Positions 17,465 to 26,370 of a stretch of DNA of 64,000 bases are shown piece after piece. Origin of the DNA: Bacteroidota bacterium. GTDB lineage: Bacteria > Bacteroidota > Bacteroidia > UKL13-3. The translations under genes were made by a program, and so were the position numbers. Within the stretch, counting starts at the first letter, position 1. The number at the start of each line of letters is the position of its first letter. The stretch covers positions 28,784 through 92,783 of the forward strand of contig JAAFJM010000011.1 of NCBI GenBank assembly GCA_013298895.1, read 5' to 3'. The notes beneath the pieces are model-generated. The model made no database searches, was not told where the DNA came from, and saw only the letters and a program-made list of their open reading frames with translations.

Positions 17465-17496
17465 AGCTGGTTCAGATTTTGCAATCCGAACCAGCT
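17465..17496. repeat. long near-perfect hairpin, REP-like
   Basis: Arms of 14 bases (AGCTGGTTC...GATT and AATC...GAACCAGCT) pair with one mismatch around a 4-base loop. On the minus strand a T-run lies only about ten bases later, so it is not a classic terminator for the GNAT-nitrilase gene, though it could stabilise the 3' end. Confidence 0.55.
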
Positions 17497-17599
17497 AATC
17501 AAGGATTTATTATCCTTTACAATGTCAATAATTTTTGCATTTCAAATGCTTAAAATAAAAAGTGCGGATCACAAAACCAAACTTGCAAATAATCTACTT

Positions 17600-19132
17600 T
17601 TATTTTTCTAACACTTCGTACATATCCATTCTCCTATCTTTCCAGTTTAGCACAGTTCCGGTGTTTCTGGCGCGTTCAATAGCTGCCAAATCCAAATCGG
17701 CAATAACTACAGTTTCAATATTGGTGCTTGCTTCACCAGCAATTGCATCAGGTGGAAAAGCAAAATCGCTTGGTGTATAAATACCCGATTGTGCATAGTT
17801 AATATCCATATTATCAACCGAAGGAATATTACCTACCGTTCCAGCGGTTGCCACTATAATTTGATTTTCAATGGCACGTGCTTGCGCACATAATTTTACA
17901 CGCAAATGCCCATGTTTTTCATCGGTACTAAACGGTACAAAAAGTATTTTAGCTCCTTTATTACAAGCTATGCGAGCCATTTCAGGAAACTCTACATCGT
18001 AACAAACATTAATAGCCACTTTACCACAATCAGTATTAAATACTTTTATTTCATTACCTGGTCTAACTCCCCACCATTTAGCTTCGTTTGAAGTAATGTG
18101 AATTTTGTACTGTTTTTCGTAAGTTCCATCACGCTTAAACAAGTACGAAATATTATATAAATGGTCGTTTTCTACTTGTAAATGTGTACCAGCTATGATG
18201 TTGATATTGTACTCTAAAGCCAAGCGTGAAAACAAGTTTATATAATCTTCGGTGTAATCATCCAGCTTTCTAATACTGTCTTCTGGACTCATACTTTTAT
18301 ACTCATGTAGCGATAAAAGTTGTGTGGTAAATAGCTCTGGAAACAATGCAAAATCCGATTTATAATTACTTGCCACATCGGTAAAATACTCGCATTGCTG
18401 CGCAAATTGTTTAAACGAAGTTATTTTACGCAATTCGTATTGAATACAACAAATGCGCACTTTTTTCATCAATACACTTCGCTCGCGCGTTTCGGCTTGG
18501 TAATCTAAATTTACCCATTCAAATAAAAGTCCGTATCCTTCGCTTTCTTTATCTTCGGGTAAATAATCTTTGATAATACGCTGAATGGTATAACCTTGTG
18601 CTAACTGAAAGGTAACCACAGGGTCTTTAATTTTCTTTTCAACTACACGTTTTACGTAGGCCCTTATACCAAATTCTTCTGAGTGTTTGTGGAAATTAGG
18701 TACCCTACCTCCTATTAAAATGCGCATCAAGTTTTTATCTTCACATAAATTCCTGCGCATTTCATAAAGCCTTCTACCAATTTTTAAACCTTGATAGTTT
18801 GGATGCACCATTACCTCAATTCCGTAAAGAGTATCTCCTTCTTCATCGTGATTGGTTATAAAACCATTGTCACAAATTTCTTTCCAAGCATGGTCGTCAT
18901 CGTATTCATCCCAACTTACTATTAAACTGGTTGCCGAACCAACTATTTTCCCTTCAAATGTAATTACTTGCATTCCTTCAGGAAAAATTTTGTATTGGCT
19001 TTCTAGCATTTCATACGACCAAGGATCGTTATCAGGAAAACATATTTTTGATAGCGCAATGATTTCGTCAAAATCACTTTTTTCAGCATTGCGTTCTATT
19101 AGTTTTGGTTTCCTGCTATTACGTATTTTCAT
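17600..19132 (-). CDS. GNAT acetyltransferase / nitrilase-family amidohydrolase fusion
   Basis: The protein has 510 residues with two domains. Residues about 10-210 are a GNAT fold, with HPNYQGLKIGRRLYE at about 110-124 as the acetyl-CoA-binding loop. Residues about 223-510 are a carbon-nitrogen hydrolase with the Glu-Lys-Cys triad E266 (LFPELFTT), K343 (EKQYKIHIT) and C377 (NVCYDVEFPE). This domain order is a known conserved bacterial fusion. The nitrilase part should hydrolyse an amide; the GNAT part should acetylate an amine. Substrates are unknown. The next gene upstream (PorV-like) ends 9 bases before it, so the two are probably co-transcribed. Confidence 0.92.
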   Translation of the reverse strand: MKIRNSRKPKLIERNAEKSDFDEIIALSKICFPDNDPWSYEMLESQYKIFPEGMQVITFEGKIVGSATSLIVSWDEYDDDHAWKEICDNGFITNHDEEGDTLYGIEVMVHPNYQGLKIGRRLYEMRRNLCEDKNLMRILIGGRVPNFHKHSEEFGIRAYVKRVVEKKIKDPVVTFQLAQGYTIQRIIKDYLPEDKESEGYGLLFEWVNLDYQAETRERSVLMKKVRICCIQYELRKITSFKQFAQQCEYFTDVASNYKSDFALFPELFTTQLLSLHEYKSMSPEDSIRKLDDYTEDYINLFSRLALEYNINIIAGTHLQVENDHLYNISYLFKRDGTYEKQYKIHITSNEAKWWGVRPGNEIKVFNTDCGKVAINVCYDVEFPEMARIACNKGAKILFVPFSTDEKHGHLRVKLCAQARAIENQIIVATAGTVGNIPSVDNMDINYAQSGIYTPSDFAFPPDAIAGEASTNIETVVIADLDLAAIERARNTGTVLNWKDRRMDMYEVLEK

Positions 19133-19141
19133 ATAGTATTT

Positions 19142-20200
19142 TTATCTAATCATTAACTTAAGCGAAACTATATTGCTGGCACCAATAAGTCCTGAGTTAA
19201 ATGCATTGCCTAAGGCATAATCAATTTGTATTTTATTCAATTTTAAACCAACACCTAATGCTGGCGACATATTATAATAATTAATTCCATCTACATTTTT
19301 CACTTTTTGAAAATTGTTTAAGCCACCTCTTACGAAAATTACTTGTTTATAGCCTAACTCTGTTGCAAAACGAGGATCAAGGTTTAAATATTTGCTGGAA
19401 ATGAATGTATTTCTTTGTCCATCTGTATTTACATCAAACTCCAAACTACCTAAAACCGAAAACCAATTTTTCACATAACTATAACTGGTTCCTATAGTTA
19501 ATTTGGGTAAAGTTAATTCTAAATTATTAGTTGGTAATGCATTGCCTGTGCTTAATAATTGTGCTTTATCGGCTTCGCTAAATGTATAATTCCAAGCATT
19601 AAATGTGGTGGTAACATCGCGCAACATAACTCCAAACCTAAAACGTTTTAACTTATACATAGCACTTGCATCTATTCCAAAGCCCCAAGCATTGGCAAAT
19701 TCACCTATAACTCTACGTATAATCTTAACATTACCACCTAATTGCAAATGCTCAATAAATTTAGTTTCGGTGGCATAACTGCCAATAAAAGCATAATCAA
19801 CAGCTGAAAAGCTAGATATTTTGGTATAATCAACTTGGCCATTGCTATTAACCAAATACAAAGTATTGGGAATATTGTCAACTCCGGAGCGAATAATAGA
19901 AATAGCTGCAACCGATTTTTCACTTAACCTAAAAGCACCTGCCAAATAATCGTGGGTTAAAATACCTGCAAATTGGCTGTTGCGCATTCCAATTAATTGA
20001 AATTTATCTTTCATGTTTAACAAAGCCGCAGGATTGTAATACCCCGCAGTAACATCGCTAACAGCTGCAACTGAAGCGCCTGCCAAACCTAAATTACGAG
20101 CGCCAACTCCAATGTTTAAAAACTCATTACTATATTTTAACTGCGCAAAACTAGCTTCGCAAAAAACTAAAGTAATTATTAAATATATTATTTTTTTCAT
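19142..20200 (-). CDS. PorV/PorQ-family outer membrane beta-barrel protein
   Basis: The 352-residue protein has a signal peptide (about 1-19, ending ASFAQ) and then the family opening FLNIGVGARNLGLAGASVA...DVTAGYYNPAALL, typical of PorV/PorQ proteins of the FadL-like barrel group. PorV shuttles T9SS cargo between the translocon and the attachment complex; PorQ-like paralogues have less clear roles. Since the window encodes two T9SS cargo proteins, a role in that pathway is reasonable, but this copy may be an accessory paralogue rather than the core PorV. It is followed closely by the GNAT-nitrilase gene. Confidence 0.8.
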   Translation of the reverse strand: MKKIIYLIITLVFCEASFAQLKYSNEFLNIGVGARNLGLAGASVAAVSDVTAGYYNPAALLNMKDKFQLIGMRNSQFAGILTHDYLAGAFRLSEKSVAAISIIRSGVDNIPNTLYLVNSNGQVDYTKISSFSAVDYAFIGSYATETKFIEHLQLGGNVKIIRRVIGEFANAWGFGIDASAMYKLKRFRFGVMLRDVTTTFNAWNYTFSEADKAQLLSTGNALPTNNLELTLPKLTIGTSYSYVKNWFSVLGSLEFDVNTDGQRNTFISSKYLNLDPRFATELGYKQVIFVRGGLNNFQKVKNVDGINYYNMSPALGVGLKLNKIQIDYALGNAFNSGLIGASNIVSLKLMIR

Positions 20201-20298
20201 TTGTTATTATTTTGCTCTCCAAGTTTTTAGAGACTTAGTTCTTTTCACTTGTAACCAATTTACCTATCAATTTGTTAACTTATTAACCAATTAACTTA

Positions 20299-20961
20299 TC
20301 ACCCACTAAACACTTGTTTTAATTCTGCTAATATAATCATTGGGTCATTAAAATGAATTTGTTCCAAATTATTTACCAATTTTTTTAAAAACAACTTATC
20401 ACTCATGGTCATTTCAATACCCGAACCATATTTAAACACCCTTGCTACTGAATATACAAAACTATCATCAACTGCATATCCAAACAAGTAACGTACTTCA
20501 CAAAAATGGTCAAATTGTTTAATAAATGGTTCAATACTTTTATTTGAAAAACGTAAAACGAATTGATGCAATATTTTAGTATCAATTTGGTTTAAATCAT
20601 GGTAAAATGAATGGCAAACTGTTGGAAAAAATTTTACCAAAAGTCTATCTATCATCATTTCCATTAAAATATGAGCTAAAAACCATTTCCTATTGATATG
20701 TGCCAATGGCTCAAATTGCTGTAATTCGTGATTAATTATATCGCGATACTTTTTAAAAAATGTTGACGGGTGAAATACCTTATCGGCTTGCAAATGAGCT
20801 TTACATCCTAATTGTAATTGAATTTCGTTTTCATTTAAGTCTGTTATTTCTTGATCAAAGCCTCGGGCAACATTACGCGCAAAATCAGGTAAAAATAACG
20901 CACTATTGAAGTAGTTATTACCTTGCTTATTATCAATAAAGTAATGTGATAAGTAGTTCAA
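20299..20961 (-). CDS. ACP phosphodiesterase (AcpH)-like protein, tentative
   Basis: This 220-residue all-helical protein opens MNYLSHYFID and has LFLPDFARNVARG, then GCKAHLQADKVFHPSTFF and HILMEMMIDRLLVKFFP. The spacing of His and Asp residues resembles acyl-carrier-protein phosphodiesterase, an HD-related fold, whose opening is MNFLAHL with a later NLLPDF. AcpH removes the phosphopantetheine arm from ACP. The resemblance is weak in the C-terminal half and I would treat the function as unproven. It is a single gene upstream of the PorV-like gene on the minus strand. Confidence 0.6.
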   Translation of the reverse strand: MNYLSHYFIDNKQGNNYFNSALFLPDFARNVARGFDQEITDLNENEIQLQLGCKAHLQADKVFHPSTFFKKYRDIINHELQQFEPLAHINRKWFLAHILMEMMIDRLLVKFFPTVCHSFYHDLNQIDTKILHQFVLRFSNKSIEPFIKQFDHFCEVRYLFGYAVDDSFVYSVARVFKYGSGIEMTMSDKLFLKKLVNNLEQIHFNDPMIILAELKQVFSG

Positions 20962-21103
20962 AATTATTTATAGATACAAATAAAGTATTTAAAATTAAAT
21001 ATAAAAACAGTTTACAAACTTTATATTACTTTACAAATTGCTTACATATTTTAGTTAAAATAAAATATGTACTATTGTAAATGTTAAAGCAGCCATAAGA
21101 AAA

Positions 21104-24100
21104 GTGTTAAAAGATTATAAACTAAGAAAAAATTTTATTCAGTTTCTAATTTCGATTGTACTTCTACAGTTGTCATTTTTAGCGGAACAACGCTATTTAA
21201 AAAACACCCCACAACAACAGCAAGATACCTATCAACAATTACAACAAATTATAAGAGGAAAGGAACTTACATGTGTAAGAACATTCCAGCAACTACTCCT
21301 TGATACCACCAATTATGAAAAAAATTGGCTCAATGTGAACTCTTTGGCACAAAAAGAAAATTGCATTATTCAATTGTTTAAAAACGATACACTTATATCA
21401 TGGACTAGCAACATAATCAATGCACAAAAGTTTAATTATAAATTTAAGGAAGGCCTTAGTTTTATTGTAAATAATAATGGTTCTTATCTTGCTTATAGCA
21501 AGGCTAGTGGTAGTTTTCATTTCATAATATTTTACAATATTTATGAAGGTTATAATTACAAAAATCAATATTTAAGTAACAAATTCAATAATGAATTAAC
21601 CTTTTTAGATAATGGAATTATTAGCCCACAACCATTAAAAGGATTTTCGGACATAAAAGATGTAAGTGGTAAATACCTTTTTTCAGTCGAAATTTTTAGC
21701 AAGGATTGGCTAGATAATACATGGCTTATATTGCTATCAATTGTAACTATCACTATATTTTGTGTTTGTTTCCATTTGCTTTGCAATTACTTATTGCAAT
21801 TAAATATAGCTCTTGGAACAGTATTTTATTTTGCGGTAATGTTTGCAGCTAAAAAACTGTTGCTCATTTACCAATTACCTTCTTACTTATATAGCAAACC
21901 ACTTTTCAGCCCCATTATCTACGCATCAAGTGATATCATTCCTTCTCTGGGCGATTTTTTAATTGTGGCACTTATGGCTTTGTGGTTTGTGGTTTTAATT
22001 GATACCAAACGCATTTTAAATAAATCAGAAAACAATGTTTACCTCAAATATTTCAAACTGGTTTTCTTGTTACTTATTACCATTATTTCAATTGATTCAG
22101 GCATTGATAGTATTAAAAGTTTGGTATTCGATTCACAAATTTCGTTCAGTTTAAAAAATGTGTACCTCCTAAGTCAATTCAGTTTTTATGGATTGTTAAT
22201 TGGCGTTATTTTATTTGTTGTCATTCATATTTCTATAAAAAATACTTTTCTATACATCAGGCAAAATACTTTCAATAAATGGGTTTTATTGGGTATTTTG
22301 TTACTAGTTTACTTTGTAGTTCATCCGCTCATTATCAATCTTGTTTTTGGACGACAACATATTTTTTACTTAGGTTCATCGTGTTTAATATTAGCTTTTG
22401 TAGCCTTTAATTATTTTGTTTCCAAAGCCAATCGCTTCCAACATTTTTTTATATTGGTTATTTTAATTTCGTTTGCAACTAGTTATTCGGTTAATTATTT
22501 TTCAAGCTTAAAAGACATTGAAAACAGAAAGTTATATGCCGGTAAATTAATCTCACAAAATGATATCAATACCGAATATTTTTTGCGCGATATTGAAAAG
22601 AAAATTTCGAATGACAAACAAGTAAAATATTACTTTTTAAATGAAATGGCTTCTAAGTCGCAGTTTAAAAAAACACTGCGTCAGCTTTACTTTACAGGTT
22701 ATTTAAGCAAATACGAAGTAGCCATATACGACTTTGATTCGGCAGGCAATCATTTGAAAGAACGCAACAATATTTCGTTCAACCAACTGAACGAAATTTA
22801 CTATAACCAGTCAATTGAAACCATTGATAAAAACTTTAAATACCTTAAAACAAATAGCTTTTTAAAAGGCTATTTATCTAAGTTTTTAGTGAAAAATGGC
22901 AATGAAAAATTGGGTTATGTATTTATACAATTGCAACCAAAACTGATTCAAGATGAAAACCGATTTGAAGAACTCCAAATAGAAGGAACCAGTAATACCA
23001 TTGGTTTTAAAAAATTTGATTACAGTTATGCCATTTATAAAAACAACGCCTTAGTGAGCCAAAGTGGAAACTATCCTTACCGAACCATCAACAGTAAAAC
23101 TACCGAACAAGAACAGTTTACTCATTTTATTGAAAATGGATTTGAACATTTACAGTATAAAAATGATAACCAACTAACCGTAATAGTGAGTAAAAAAGAT
23201 GATACCTTTTACGAACCATTGGGTTTATTTTCGCTTATTTTTACCTTTTTTACATTATTACTTATTTTCTCTTTATCAATTTATGCAATTGTAAATTCAA
23301 GGTTTTTAAAGGGCTACAAGTTAATCAAATCAAAGGCTTACCGTTTTGTTAAGCATTTTATCAATAGGTTTTTATTTATAAAAGATCCTGATGTAGTTCT
23401 GATTAGAACCCGAATTCAAGTATCTATTATTTTAATTGTATTTATTACTTTAAGCATTACTGCTTATGTAACCATTAGTTTTATACAATCAGAATACAAT
23501 ACCAAACAAAACGAAAAACTAAGTCGAAAAATACGCAGTGTGGTTAACACACTTCAAGGCGAAGCCAGCGATTATATTATAAAAAATAAGCAAAACGAAA
23601 CCAAGGCGTACTTAAACCAATTAGCCGATTTTTACGATACCGATATTAGTATTTATAACTTAAATGGAAAATTGGTAGCTAGTAGTATTAGCAAGGTTTT
23701 TGACGAAGGTGTTATAGCTGATTTAATTAACCCAACTGCTTATTACCATTTGTATTCGTTAAAAGAATCGCAGTTTAGCCAAGCGGAACGCATTGCCGAT
23801 TTTAGTTACATAGCAGCTTATGTTCCTATTTATAAAAACGAAAACGATTTAATAGGTTATGCGCAACTGCCTTACTTTAGTAAACGTGCAGATTTATTAA
23901 GCGAAATTTCGAGCATTGTGGTGGGCTTTATCAACTTATATGCATTGTTATTTATAGTAATTGGAATCATTGCTTATATCATTTCGCACAATATTTCTTA
24001 TCCGCTTATTTTAATCCAAAAACAATTAAGCACTACCAATCTAGGAAAGAAAAACGAACCTATTTTATGGAATAGAAAAGATGAAATAGGCGACTTGGTG

Positions 24101-24835
24101 AAGCAATATAATTTAATGATTGATAAGCTAGAGGAAAGTGCAAATAAACTCGCTCAAAGTGAACGTGAAGGCGCGTGGAGAGATATTGCTAGGCAAATAG
24201 CCCATGAAATAAAAAATCCGCTAACGCCCATGAAGCTAAGTGTGCAACATTTGCAACGAGCATGGAAAGATCAACACCCAAAACTAGAAGAAACTTTTCA
24301 TAAAGTAAGTAAAACCATAATTACTCAAATTGATGTATTAAACGATTTGGCAAGCGAGTTTAGCAATTACGCAAAAATGCCAACTCCTGAGTTTGAAAAC
24401 ATACTTTTAAAAGATGCTTTACAACCCATTATTGACCTCCATCAGAACGATGACAATATTAAAATCATCAATCAAATACCTGAAGACCTTTATGTTCATT
24501 TTGACAATAATTATTTAAATAGAACTTTTACCAACTTAATAAAAAATGCATCGCAAGCCATTCCTGATGATAAAAAAGGCCTAATTGATATTAGTGCCAC
24601 CATTGATGGAACACAAGTAAAAATACACATAAGCGATAACGGAAAAGGTATAAGCAAAGCCGATGCTGATAAAATTTTCACTCCTTATTTCAGCACTAAA
24701 ATTTATGGTATGGGCTTGGGTTTACCAATGGTAAAAAATATGATTGAAGCAGCAGGTGGTAAAATTAGCTTTACCAGCAAAGAAAATGAAGGAACTGTAT
24801 TTGAAGTAATATTACCTCTAGGAGAACTAGCATAA
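21104..24835 (+). CDS. large NtrY-like membrane sensor histidine kinase
   Basis: The protein has 1243 residues. It has an N-terminal membrane anchor, an extracytoplasmic region (about 40-200), a cluster of about seven membrane spans (about 205-460), a second sensor region, and a later span pair around 705-725 and 775-795. A further sensor segment, a membrane span near 950-970 and a HAMP-like linker follow. The kinase core has phosphoacceptor H1034 (ARQIAHEIKNPLTPMK), an N-box (TNLIKNASQAI), DNGKGI, and GMGLGLPMVKNMIE. The PLTPMK variant is typical of NtrY. The only in-frame start is GTG at 21104; no upstream ATG exists. No response regulator is adjacent. A small secreted protein gene follows after one base. 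Confidence 0.9.
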   Translation: MLKDYKLRKNFIQFLISIVLLQLSFLAEQRYLKNTPQQQQDTYQQLQQIIRGKELTCVRTFQQLLLDTTNYEKNWLNVNSLAQKENCIIQLFKNDTLISWTSNIINAQKFNYKFKEGLSFIVNNNGSYLAYSKASGSFHFIIFYNIYEGYNYKNQYLSNKFNNELTFLDNGIISPQPLKGFSDIKDVSGKYLFSVEIFSKDWLDNTWLILLSIVTITIFCVCFHLLCNYLLQLNIALGTVFYFAVMFAAKKLLLIYQLPSYLYSKPLFSPIIYASSDIIPSLGDFLIVALMALWFVVLIDTKRILNKSENNVYLKYFKLVFLLLITIISIDSGIDSIKSLVFDSQISFSLKNVYLLSQFSFYGLLIGVILFVVIHISIKNTFLYIRQNTFNKWVLLGILLLVYFVVHPLIINLVFGRQHIFYLGSSCLILAFVAFNYFVSKANRFQHFFILVILISFATSYSVNYFSSLKDIENRKLYAGKLISQNDINTEYFLRDIEKKISNDKQVKYYFLNEMASKSQFKKTLRQLYFTGYLSKYEVAIYDFDSAGNHLKERNNISFNQLNEIYYNQSIETIDKNFKYLKTNSFLKGYLSKFLVKNGNEKLGYVFIQLQPKLIQDENRFEELQIEGTSNTIGFKKFDYSYAIYKNNALVSQSGNYPYRTINSKTTEQEQFTHFIENGFEHLQYKNDNQLTVIVSKKDDTFYEPLGLFSLIFTFFTLLLIFSLSIYAIVNSRFLKGYKLIKSKAYRFVKHFINRFLFIKDPDVVLIRTRIQVSIILIVFITLSITAYVTISFIQSEYNTKQNEKLSRKIRSVVNTLQGEASDYIIKNKQNETKAYLNQLADFYDTDISIYNLNGKLVASSISKVFDEGVIADLINPTAYYHLYSLKESQFSQAERIADFSYIAAYVPIYKNENDLIGYAQLPYFSKRADLLSEISSIVVGFINLYALLFIVIGIIAYIISHNISYPLILIQKQLSTTNLGKKNEPILWNRKDEIGDLVKQYNLMIDKLEESANKLAQSEREGAWRDIARQIAHEIKNPLTPMKLSVQHLQRAWKDQHPKLEETFHKVSKTIITQIDVLNDLASEFSNYAKMPTPEFENILLKDALQPIIDLHQNDDNIKIINQIPEDLYVHFDNNYLNRTFTNLIKNASQAIPDDKKGLIDISATIDGTQVKIHISDNGKGISKADADKIFTPYFSTKIYGMGLGLPMVKNMIEAAGGKISFTSKENEGTVFEVILPLGELA

Positions 24836-24836
24836 T

Positions 24837-25355
24837 ATGAAAACCAAAACCTTTACTGCAATCATTATTTTATTTTTCTCACTTTCAAAGTGTTATTCAC
24901 AAATAAAAACACTTAATAGTGGCATTATATTTCAATTTTCTGCATTTGAAAAGAGCAATCCTATTTACAATATTGGATACGCTAAATACAAACAAAACAA
25001 TTTGGGTAGGTATTATAAAATTTATTATTTTGAAATTGGCTATTCTGCTCAAAACAATATTAATTATGTTATTCCAAGCTTCACTTATAACTTTTTTAAC
25101 TATTTTCGTAAATCAAGTTCAAGCTGCATAATATTAGGCGTAAGGATAAGTGATATAATTTTCAATAATAATAACGATATAAGAATTGCTCCAGTTTTGG
25201 GCTATAATATTCGGAATTCTATCACATTTTATTACAGTTACAATTACCCATTAAGTAATGATAACTATGAAGGTAAATTTGGTTTATATTCAACAGGTAT
25301 TATTTGCCCACTTTATCCTTTTTACAAAAAAGAATCTTCCACTCCTATGAAGTAA
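24837..25355 (+). CDS. exported protein of unknown function, coupled to the sensor kinase
   Basis: The 172-residue protein has a clear signal peptide (MKTKTFTAIIILFFSLSKCYSQ). The mature part alternates aromatic and polar residues (NLGRYYKIYYFEIGYSAQN, SITFYYSYNYPLS), which suggests about eight beta strands and a small outer membrane barrel. I recognise no family. It starts one base after the kinase stop codon, so it is translationally coupled and may be part of its sensing pathway. Confidence 0.75.
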   Translation: MKTKTFTAIIILFFSLSKCYSQIKTLNSGIIFQFSAFEKSNPIYNIGYAKYKQNNLGRYYKIYYFEIGYSAQNNINYVIPSFTYNFFNYFRKSSSSCIILGVRISDIIFNNNNDIRIAPVLGYNIRNSITFYYSYNYPLSNDNYEGKFGLYSTGIICPLYPFYKKESSTPMK

Positions 25356-25606
25356 CATCGAATACATTTCAATTATAAATTCCGTGTGTTTTTTAGTTTT
25401 CAGATCAACAAGTTCAAAAACTATAATTTAGCCTCTAAAGCAATTTGACATTACAAAACACAAATAAAAGCCATAATGTCTTTTATTTTCAATCAATTTT
25501 ATTTAATAACACAATTAATAAGCCATATTGTCTTTAAAGTTCGGTTGGAAAACTTTTTGATAATTAGAAAGTATTAATCAAAAAAAACAATTAAATAATA
25601 AACAAT

Positions 25607-26056
25607 ATGAAATTTTTAAAATTAAATCCAGCTCGTGAGTTCTTTATTGAAAACTCAGTACCTTCTCAATTTTTCAACACTGTTGATAACATTTTTAACC
25701 ACAACTTAGGCAAGTTTGAGCGTGATGTTCATTTTACTCCAAGAGTTGACATAACCGAAGATGAGCACAACTTTACTTTACATGTGCAATTGCCTGGTGT
25801 AAAAAAAGAAAATGTGAATGTAGAAATAGTAAAAAACACCCTTGTAATTAGCGGTGAACGCAGCTTTAGAAAAGAAAACGATACGCGTAAATTCCACACC
25901 ATTGAGTCGTTTGAGGGTAAATTTAAACGCAGTTTCCACTTAAGCGAAAGCATCGACAAAAACCAAATTGATGCTAAAATGGAAGACGGTATTTTAACCA
26001 TTGAACTTAAAAAAGTAGAAAACAAAGTAGAAAAAATGGCTGTAGCTATTAAGTAA
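25607..26056 (+). CDS. small heat shock protein, Hsp20/alpha-crystallin family
   Basis: The 149-residue protein has an N-terminal arm, an alpha-crystallin domain (about 43-137: FTPRVDITEDEHNFTLHVQLPGVKKENVNVEI...LVISGER) and the usual DGILTIELKK segment. It should be an ATP-independent holdase in the cytoplasm that keeps unfolding proteins soluble under stress. The C-terminal IxI anchoring motif is reduced to VAIK. It is monocistronic, with a strong terminator right after it. Confidence 0.95.
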   Translation: MKFLKLNPAREFFIENSVPSQFFNTVDNIFNHNLGKFERDVHFTPRVDITEDEHNFTLHVQLPGVKKENVNVEIVKNTLVISGERSFRKENDTRKFHTIESFEGKFKRSFHLSESIDKNQIDAKMEDGILTIELKKVENKVEKMAVAIK

Positions 26057-26370
26057 CCTATTATAAATTTAAAACATAGTATATTATTAAAATGCCCTAA
26101 ATAGAAATTTTCTATTTGAGGGCATTTTGTTTATTGGAAAAACAAATTGAATACTTTTTTAAAAATTCCATTACAACTAGTTATAAAAATACAATAATTA
26201 TTTCATTAAATTAAAAATTAACCTTAGTAAAAAAATTTTCAATACTCTTCTTTAATAAAATTTACAGTTGATTTTCAACCTTACAAAAGTTTATTTAGTT
26301 TTTGTGTATTTCATGTTAGTTTCTTGTAAAGTTGGCATATTATTTTGCCTCTTTATTATAAACTAAATTC
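26057..26370. other. 314-base intergenic region between hsp20 and the SMC gene
   Basis: The left part holds the hsp20 terminator. The rest is AT-rich with no coding frame. A TATTTTGC just before the SMC gene (26341-26348) is one base short of the TAnnTTTG consensus and may be its promoter. Confidence 0.5.
26089..26128 (+). terminator. intrinsic terminator of hsp20
   Basis: A long hairpin has arms at 26089-26107 and 26109-26128 with a single unpaired G. It contains AATGCCCT paired with AGGGCATT and ends in TTTT. Confidence 0.88.

Noticed and set aside
17420..17611. Plus-strand frame of 63 codons between two minus-strand genes
   Set aside because: It runs through the long hairpin at 17465-17496 and has no recognisable coding character.
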